NCBI GenBank assembly: GCA_003045065.1 | Contig: PSQJ01000004.1 | Coordinates: 62,001-126,000, forward strand | Length of the DNA: 64,000 nt | Reading direction: 5' to 3' | DNA from: Candidatus Liberibacter europaeus | GTDB lineage: Bacteria; Pseudomonadota; Alphaproteobacteria; Rhizobiales; Rhizobiaceae | Shown: piece by piece, positions 58,260-64,000 of the stretch | Layout: the number at the start of each line of letters is the position of its first letter | Numbering within the stretch: the first letter of the stretch is position 1 | Translations under genes and position numbers: made by a program | The notes under the pieces: model-generated | Seen by the model: only the letters and a program-made list of their open reading frames with translations | What the model was told of the DNA's origin: nothing | The model's database searches: none

Positions 58260-59528
58260 TCAAATATAAAACCTTAAAATTTTCTCTGATTGCTCATATA
58301 ATGCTTTAGCTTCATTGAGAGTTACTTCTATACTGTGCATATGGTTTTTGAAAGCAATCAAAGATGATTTGTTACGTTCATGCTTGCTATTTAATATTTT
58401 GCTTATTGCAGCAGCAACTTCATTACTCAAAGTATTTAAAGATTCTTCCTTCATACTATCCAAATCAATACGAACGTATTCAGGTGTGACATACCAAGAG
58501 GCACACTCCAATGGATATTTTGCCAAATCATAAAAATAAAGAGCTCTATCAGTATTGCCCGTGCTATTCGCCTCTTTTGCCTTTCGAATAGTCTTCCTTG
58601 CCTCTTTGATGAGTTTCCATACTATGTTTGTTTTCTGATCTAAACTCAAAGGAGAAGTCGCTAACCATTCCCGTTCCTCGCGCTCACTGTTTCGTAATTC
58701 AAGATTATAAGCTCTCACTAATTTAAGATGATCATGAGAAAGTTTTTTCCATCTAACCCATATAGCACTCGTATTTCCTTTAGTATTCACTAAACTACTA
58801 GCTAAAGTGTTGAGATTAAGTTCTATACCATATAGCACTATAGCTGATTCGAACTTCCAATCCCACGCAACATCATAATATCCCAATTCTCTCTTTTTTA
58901 GAGCTTTTTCCAGATAAGATATAACATCCTTAAGTTGGGTTTTAATTTTAGATAATAGTGACTCAACCTCAGAATTACCAACTTGTTGTATTTCCTTCAT
59001 ATTAATATTGAGCTGATCACGCAATTGTGACAAATATGGGGATGGATAACGAGATAACAATACCTCAAGAGACCGTATTGAGGAGCGTAAACATGTCTCT
59101 AATTTTGTCGTTCTATCGACTAGCTGTTGGTATCCTCTTCCTAATTCTTCTTTTAGATATCCAACCATCTCAATATTTAAGTCAATGGCTTCCATGCTTA
59201 GCCTGTTTTTTTCAGCGCTGATATAGGCAGAAGAAGTAACAATATCCGATGGTATTAAATTGATACTGATTATAGCCCTTTGTACTTTGCCATCAGCATC
59301 CGCCAACCCATCTAAACTCAGATACAGTTTTTTATGATCTTGAACTTCTTTCAAAAGCTTTTCTGCTTCTTGAAGCTTGTTTTTTGCTTCTTTGATGGAC
59401 ACCTCTTGATTCTTCGTTTTTACTTTTTCTGAACTCATCTCTGTGTTTTTTTTATTTGACCAAACAGATAATCCTCCATTCAAAAAAAGACTTAAAATAA
59501 TAACACTCCTTATTAATGCTTTACTCAT
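58260..59528 (-). CDS. Secreted coiled-coil protein, possibly truncated by a TGA stop
   Basis: 422 residues from ATG 59528 (MSKALIRSVIILSLFL), with AGAGGATG upstream; a longer in-frame start at 59570 is less likely. Signal peptide of about 24 residues. The rest is predicted helical with long coiled coils (EAKNKLQEAEKLLKEVQDHK; LLSKIKTQLKDVISYLEKAL). No known family; possibly a Liberibacter-specific periplasmic or secreted factor. After the TGA at 58260-58262 the same frame stays open for 48 more codons (GVDQDKCQLEKKYFVSINKE and on to KSDWIG) to TAA at 58113, so the original protein was probably about 470 residues. Confidence 0.65.
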   Translation of the reverse strand: MSKALIRSVIILSLFLNGGLSVWSNKKNTEMSSEKVKTKNQEVSIKEAKNKLQEAEKLLKEVQDHKKLYLSLDGLADADGKVQRAIISINLIPSDIVTSSAYISAEKNRLSMEAIDLNIEMVGYLKEELGRGYQQLVDRTTKLETCLRSSIRSLEVLLSRYPSPYLSQLRDQLNINMKEIQQVGNSEVESLLSKIKTQLKDVISYLEKALKKRELGYYDVAWDWKFESAIVLYGIELNLNTLASSLVNTKGNTSAIWVRWKKLSHDHLKLVRAYNLELRNSEREEREWLATSPLSLDQKTNIVWKLIKEARKTIRKAKEANSTGNTDRALYFYDLAKYPLECASWYVTPEYVRIDLDSMKEESLNTLSNEVAAAISKILNSKHERNKSSLIAFKNHMHSIEVTLNEAKALYEQSEKILRFYI

Positions 59529-59570
59529 CACATCCTCTTTTGTGTTTTTATATTTTAGCCAAAATTCCAT

Positions 59571-60715
59571 CCATCATATCTTCGCTTTGATATATGTTTT
59601 TCCTTCACATATTCCCTAGATTGTCAAGATACTTACCGTTTACCCTTCAAGCATATTCCTCTCAACTAAAATTATCCGCTAAAAAACTGCTGACCTAACT
59701 CATCCAAAGAACAAAATTTTGTCTTAATTAAATCAAAAGAGTAAAGAATGTGAATGCCATGAAAAACTTTTGTTCTCATGGATCAAATGCAGCATAAAAC
59801 CAATCCTACCTAAATAACAAAAAAATAGCATATATATCTCGTTGTATCGTCATCTATTGATAAATCTGATTAACATATGTTCAGCAAACTTATTCAAATC
59901 AGTAAAAATATAATTTTTTCTCTTAAATCACTGATAATACTAATTAAAAAACGACTAGATCATTGTATAAAAATAAGATTAAAACTCAAATAACATAAGA
60001 AATCGATAAACTGCCAGTATCATTTAAACAATTCAATGTAACATTGATCCCGAAAAACCTTTTTGAGTATCTTTGCTGAAGCAAAAATCCAAACTTATGA
60101 ATCCATGCCAATAAACAATCCTATGCTATGTACACAAAAAAGTATTTATTTTGAGTTTCTATTATTCACAAGATTAAAGGTTGCCAGATAGTTGTCATAT
60201 CGTATAGGAAAATAAATCTGATGTGTGAATAAGGTAGGAGAAAAAAATTAATGCAAATCAATTAGTGATTTGGCGTTATCGCAAATCTATAAAATCAGGA
60301 ATTAGATAACACGCTCATAATGAAGGCAAGGCAATTGGCCTTTGCTTTTAGAAAAAAAAAAGCAAAAATTAAAAAATACACTCATGGAATTTGTAAACTT
60401 GCTATAATACTCGCAGTAAAAAGCAAGAGCAGTCAATCAAACTAATGACGTTTTATGGGTGAAAAATAGTATCTTGCGCAGCAATATATGTAAAAGAAGC
60501 AAATAGAATGCATTTAGGCATTAAAAATTTTCGTCATCTTATAGATTCTACAACGGAAAACTAAATGTCAAACCCTAAAAAATGAGAACTATTTATAAAA
60601 AAATAAAATAACAAAAAACACTTAAGTGTATTGTTTATATTCTATAATCACATCAACATTTACATTTTTGCAAATGCAAAATTATGAGAAGAAAAACTTG
60701 CTGCAAAAAAGAGAA
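59571..60715. other. 1.1-kb gene-free region
   Basis: No intact or recognisable decayed gene. An inverted repeat CAAATCA-ATTAG-TGATTTG lies at 60254-60272; its first 16 bases resemble the core of the repeat upstream of aapJ. A second, near 60322-60345 (GCAAGGCAATTGGCCTTTGC), is imperfect. Otherwise AT-rich. Confidence 0.5.
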
Positions 60716-60741
60716 AAGCCCAATCATTTCTAATTGGGCTT
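60716..60741 (-). terminator. Intrinsic terminator of ppiD
   Basis: AAGCCCAAT (60716-60724) and ATTGGGCTT (60733-60741) form a 9-bp stem with an 8-base loop. On the minus strand it is followed by TTCTCTTTTTT, and on the plus strand by GTTTTTT, so it may work both ways. It lies 33 bases past the ppiD stop. Confidence 0.8.
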
Positions 60742-60773
60742 GTTTTTTACTAGAAAAAATATCACTAGACAAC

Positions 60774-62723
60774 TTATTTTATATGCTGCATAGAGCCATC
60801 AAAATATCTTTGGATCATTTCTTCATTCACATGAATAGAGTAATTATTTTTAATAGCAGTGGAGAATTCATCCAAAATATTTGCTTTTAAAAGGCTCTCG
60901 TATTGATCTAAGAATGCTTGAAATTGTTTGTCTTTATTAGAAACAATCTGAGATTTTTTAATCTTGAACACAACATATTTTTTTCCACTTTCAATAGGAA
61001 AACTACCAACCGTTCCAACAGGAACAGAAAATATTGATAATAATCCATTTTCTCCCAAAAATTCATGTTGAGAAATATCCGAATCATTAATTGCTAAACG
61101 GCCTATTCCATGCTTACTCAAGACTTTTCTTTTTAGAGCAATCCCTATACCTTGGAATGAATTTTTCTTTCGATATTCATCAACTAATTTAGTTGCTTTA
61201 ATAGACAAAAGCTCTTTGTATTTTGCAATTTTCCAATCCTTTTCAACTTTTGATCTTACCTCATCTAATTTCCTATCACGAGACGGGATGATTTCTCTCA
61301 AAGTAACCCATACATAACTTCCATCTGGCAATTTAATCGCCTGACTCCGACCAACAAAATCATCCTTTCTAGAGAAAGAAAAAGGCAGAACAATTTTATG
61401 TACTATATCAGTGCCAACTTTACGACCCTGCATATCCTCTCCCAGATTACTAAGCGGGGGAATATTTACAATGTTAAGATTTTCTGATTTAGCAATATCT
61501 TCTATGGATTTACCTGAGGATATAATCTGCTCTTGTTTTACAACGTTATCTTCAATTATTTGACGTGCACGCGAATATCTAATTTCTTTCTGGAGAGTTT
61601 GCTTAACATCATCAAAAGATTTGATGAAACTAGGCTTGATATTGCTTACGCGAGCTATGACAAATCCATATGAACCCTTAACAACATCTGTATACCCCCC
61701 ATTTTTAGCAACCGCAAAAACAGGTCCTGCCAATTTAGGATCAGGAATATCTAGTTTAGAAAAGGTTCCTACTGATATATCAGAAAAAGATTGTCCTTTT
61801 TCATTTGCTAATTGTTCAAAAGTTTTTCCTTTTTTCAAAGACTGAAGAGAAATATTTGCTTCTTTCTCGTTTGCAAAAAACAATTGCTCATATTTTCGAG
61901 TTTCTTGTACCAAATATTGATCTTTTCTCTTTTCATATTCCGCACGCAAATCACTATCTGAAATAACGATCTTATTTGCTTCATCAGCAACATTAAGAAG
62001 TACGTAGGAAATACTTCTATATTCTGGAGCACGATAATCTTGTTTAAATCGCTCAAACCACTCCTTGATAACTTTTTCTGATGCATTATCAAACGATGAA
62101 ATATCTTTTTCATCAATGACTACATAATCAATGTCTCTCTTTTCAAAAAAACTCTGCTTTACTTGATCTACCAATAACTTGGGATTGTGCAATCCTTCAA
62201 ATATCATGGAGATCAAATTAGTATTTGCAATCATTTTTGAGTAACCATCAATCCATTCCTTTTCATTAATTCCATTTTCATCAAGCTTTTGCAAAAACAT
62301 ATCATGATTATATTTGCCATCTTTGTCGTAAAACATAGGTTGCATCTTAATTATATCAAACACTTGTTTTAAAGATGTCTTAAAACCTATATCCTCATTA
62401 AACTGATCTATAGCAGATCCAACAATAAGAAAATTAATAACTCGCTGAGCCAATCCCATGGATAGAGCTTCTTCTAAACTAATATTAGATCCACTTTGCT
62501 TAGAAAGAGTAATAAACTCTTTATGAAAATTTTGAAGAAATAAATCAAAAGGTATTTTCTTTTTGCCGACGGAAATCACTGTCTTTGATCCCGTAGAAGG
62601 AAAAAAAATGCCGGATAGACCCCACATAACAAAAGGAACAATTAATAAAACAAGAAAAATTTTTGCAACCCAATTACGAGAAGCTTTGCGTATTATTTCC
62701 ATCATAAAATTTATCATCCCCAC
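60774..62723 (-). CDS. ppiD: PpiD-like periplasmic peptidyl-prolyl isomerase/chaperone
   Basis: 649 residues. Short cytoplasmic N-terminus (RKASRNWVAKIFLVLL), one membrane anchor to about residue 38, then a SurA-N-type chaperone domain and a parvulin domain around 250-370 (ETRKYEQLFFANEKEANI; FSDISVGTFSKLDI; YGFVIARVSNIKPSF). It assists folding of exported and outer-membrane proteins at the Sec exit. Start could be any of the first three Met codons. Followed by a strong terminator. Confidence 0.9.
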   Translation of the reverse strand: MGMINFMMEIIRKASRNWVAKIFLVLLIVPFVMWGLSGIFFPSTGSKTVISVGKKKIPFDLFLQNFHKEFITLSKQSGSNISLEEALSMGLAQRVINFLIVGSAIDQFNEDIGFKTSLKQVFDIIKMQPMFYDKDGKYNHDMFLQKLDENGINEKEWIDGYSKMIANTNLISMIFEGLHNPKLLVDQVKQSFFEKRDIDYVVIDEKDISSFDNASEKVIKEWFERFKQDYRAPEYRSISYVLLNVADEANKIVISDSDLRAEYEKRKDQYLVQETRKYEQLFFANEKEANISLQSLKKGKTFEQLANEKGQSFSDISVGTFSKLDIPDPKLAGPVFAVAKNGGYTDVVKGSYGFVIARVSNIKPSFIKSFDDVKQTLQKEIRYSRARQIIEDNVVKQEQIISSGKSIEDIAKSENLNIVNIPPLSNLGEDMQGRKVGTDIVHKIVLPFSFSRKDDFVGRSQAIKLPDGSYVWVTLREIIPSRDRKLDEVRSKVEKDWKIAKYKELLSIKATKLVDEYRKKNSFQGIGIALKRKVLSKHGIGRLAINDSDISQHEFLGENGLLSIFSVPVGTVGSFPIESGKKYVVFKIKKSQIVSNKDKQFQAFLDQYESLLKANILDEFSTAIKNNYSIHVNEEMIQRYFDGSMQHIK

Positions 62724-63278
62724 AAGTTATTAATGTACTTCATCCGATATTATTAACTAATATACTATAGTTTATAAAATAGACATCAAGATCTACACAT
62801 CTGACAAACCACTATACCAACATACCATAAAAAAGCTATTATAGTTAAGCAAATATCATATAAATATTCAATTAATTTCAAGCTTTGCTGTTATTTTTTA
62901 GTGCTAAAAAATAATTTATAGAGATATATCATATATTAACACAAATCCTCGCTATAAAAAATACTAATTAGATGAACAAAAAACGTTATGATTTTTTATA
63001 GCATAAAATATTAATTTGCTTTTCCCAAAATAAAAAATCTTGCTTGACACAAAATGGTAGGAATCGCAAACAACCGACAAATACTAAAATTACGATATAA
63101 AAAACACTATAAATATAAATTAAGCAACATCCACCAATAACAACAACTATTTTCCCCCTATCAATAATCAAATATAGAACTGTTTAGCGTATCTTAATAA
63201 ACATTCTACATAACATTAACGATCAAAAAATATGAAGTCATACATATAATGTTTTGGACATATAATTGTTGATTTATA
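62724..63278. other. AT-rich divergent region between ppiD and rsmE
   Basis: About 555 AT-rich bases containing both promoters. No gene that I can support. Confidence 0.45.
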
Positions 63279-63428
63279 ATGAATATCGTAAGAATAAATT
63301 TGTATTTATTCACAAAAAATGATATTGCTCATAACCGTCTTCGTTGGATGTTTTGTTTGATTGTGTCATACCTGCAAGTTGCAGTATTGATCAACTTTGA
63401 TGATCTGCCGAAAAGTATAAATTTATGA
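63279..63428 (+). CDS. Possible 49-residue upstream peptide overlapping rsmE
   Basis: A frame from ATG 63279 (MNIVRINLYLFTKNDIAHNR, then LRWMFCLIVSYLQVAVL) ends in TGA at 63426-63428, overlapping the rsmE ATG as ATGA. This suggests translational coupling. No ribosome-binding site and no known family; it could be a leader peptide or a remnant. Confidence 0.35.
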   Translation: MNIVRINLYLFTKNDIAHNRLRWMFCLIVSYLQVAVLINFDDLPKSINL

Positions 63429-64000
63429 AATTGAATTCCCGTGCTAAACGCTTATTTGTTGATTTTCCTTTGTTGGATGGACATCAAGGAAAATCTACTG
63501 AATATCAGTATCACTACCTATCACATGTATTACGTATTAAAGAAGGAGAGGAAATTCTTCTTTTTAACGGAAAAGACGGAGAATGGTTAGCTAAAATTTC
63601 TTATAAGCCAAAAAAAACCATTAACTTCGATATAATACATCAGACTCGAGTTCAAACACAACCATTTGATTTTCAGTATATTTTTTCCCCAATAAAAACT
63701 AAACGCCTTGATTATATGATTCAAAAATCAGTTGAAATGGGAGTTAGTGTAATTACTCCTGTTATAATGCGTTATACACAGAATAAGATTTCTGACATGA
63801 ATCGCATTCGAACTTATGCAATAAGTGCTGCAGAGCAATGCAATATTATTACGATTCCATCTATACATCCTCCAGTTGCATTAGATGCTATTTTAGATAA
63901 TTGGGATAAGAATCGACATGTTATTTTTGCTGACGAAACGTATTGTCAAAAAAATTCTTTGAAAATTATTCAAGAAATACCTAACACCTCTTCCATAGCA
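63425..64000 (+). CDS. rsmE: 16S rRNA (uracil-1498-N3)-methyltransferase, partial
   Basis: 192 N-terminal residues, open to the right edge. SPOUT-fold methyltransferase acting on U1498 of 16S rRNA. Family blocks: RAKRLFVDF, the HYLSHVLRIKEGEEILLFNGKDG PUA-like domain, and SPIKTKRLDYMIQKSVEMGV followed by ITPVIMRYTQ and AAEQCNIITIP. The SAM-binding knot at the C-terminus lies outside the window. Confidence 0.92.
   Translation, partial: MKLNSRAKRLFVDFPLLDGHQGKSTEYQYHYLSHVLRIKEGEEILLFNGKDGEWLAKISYKPKKTINFDIIHQTRVQTQPFDFQYIFSPIKTKRLDYMIQKSVEMGVSVITPVIMRYTQNKISDMNRIRTYAISAAEQCNIITIPSIHPPVALDAILDNWDKNRHVIFADETYCQKNSLKIIQEIPNTSSIA

Noticed and set aside
62986..63171. A 61-residue minus-strand hydrophobic frame
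   Set aside because: Low-complexity Ile/Val/Phe/Cys content, no ribosome-binding site and no homology; expected by chance in AT-rich DNA.

Overview
This AT-rich window reads as chromosome of a 'Candidatus Liberibacter' species (Rhizobiales, Alphaproteobacteria). The evidence is the rhizobial order nuoA-to-nuoN, birA, RNase J, proS, lolC, lolD; the aapJQMP amino-acid transporter; an ntrX-type regulator with neither ntrY nor hfq beside it; a salicylate-hydroxylase-type monooxygenase; many decayed genes; and long gene-free gaps. The species cannot be fixed from the sequence alone.

Layout. 1-5.5 kb is accessory: a phage-like gene pair, an outer-membrane beta-barrel, and a lipoprotein gene with 16 exact-length 78-bp repeats lying between two complementary fragments of a broken fumC. 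5.5-8.4 kb holds rnhB and kup. 8.7-11.2 kb is prophage remnant A (lysozyme ruin, small lipoprotein on the opposite strand, holin ruin, repressor, RuvC-like ruin). 11.6-15.1 kb holds a degenerate ntrX, a secreted Cys-rich peptide and a broken beta-barrel gene. 15.1-27.8 kb is mostly core: a squalene-synthase-like protein, clpA/clpS, DUF3126, a hydrolase, an NDUFS6-like zinc finger, a sahA-like monooxygenase, aapJQMP, tRNA-Pro, an NDUFS4-like protein and tRNA-Arg. 27.8-31.1 kb is prophage remnant B, directly after tRNA-Arg, with an intact tyrosine integrase. 31.4-54.3 kb is core metabolism and the complete complex I operon on the minus strand, headed by tRNA-Asp. 54.6-58 kb starts at tRNA-Val and holds a third lipoprotein-plus-holin-ruin pair, then a remnant of a single-stranded-DNA phage with a microvirus-type HUH replication initiator and a cluster of four hairpins. 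58.1-64 kb holds a secreted coiled-coil protein cut by an in-frame TGA, a long gene-poor gap, ppiD and the start of rsmE.

How the genes fit together. Complex I (14 nuo genes) is accompanied in the window by homologues of two mitochondrial accessory subunits (NDUFS4, NDUFS6) and of an assembly factor (NDUFAF6). Amino-acid import (Aap), potassium import (Kup) and salicylate degradation fit a phloem-limited plant parasite. The accessory blocks share a theme: small exported proteins (lipoproteins or beta-barrels) lie on the plus strand beside phage lysis genes that decay on the minus strand. They look like lysogenic-conversion ('moron') cargo kept after the phage died. Several exported-protein genes carry frameshifts at G runs, in-frame stops or variable repeats, so the surface repertoire seems to be changing quickly.
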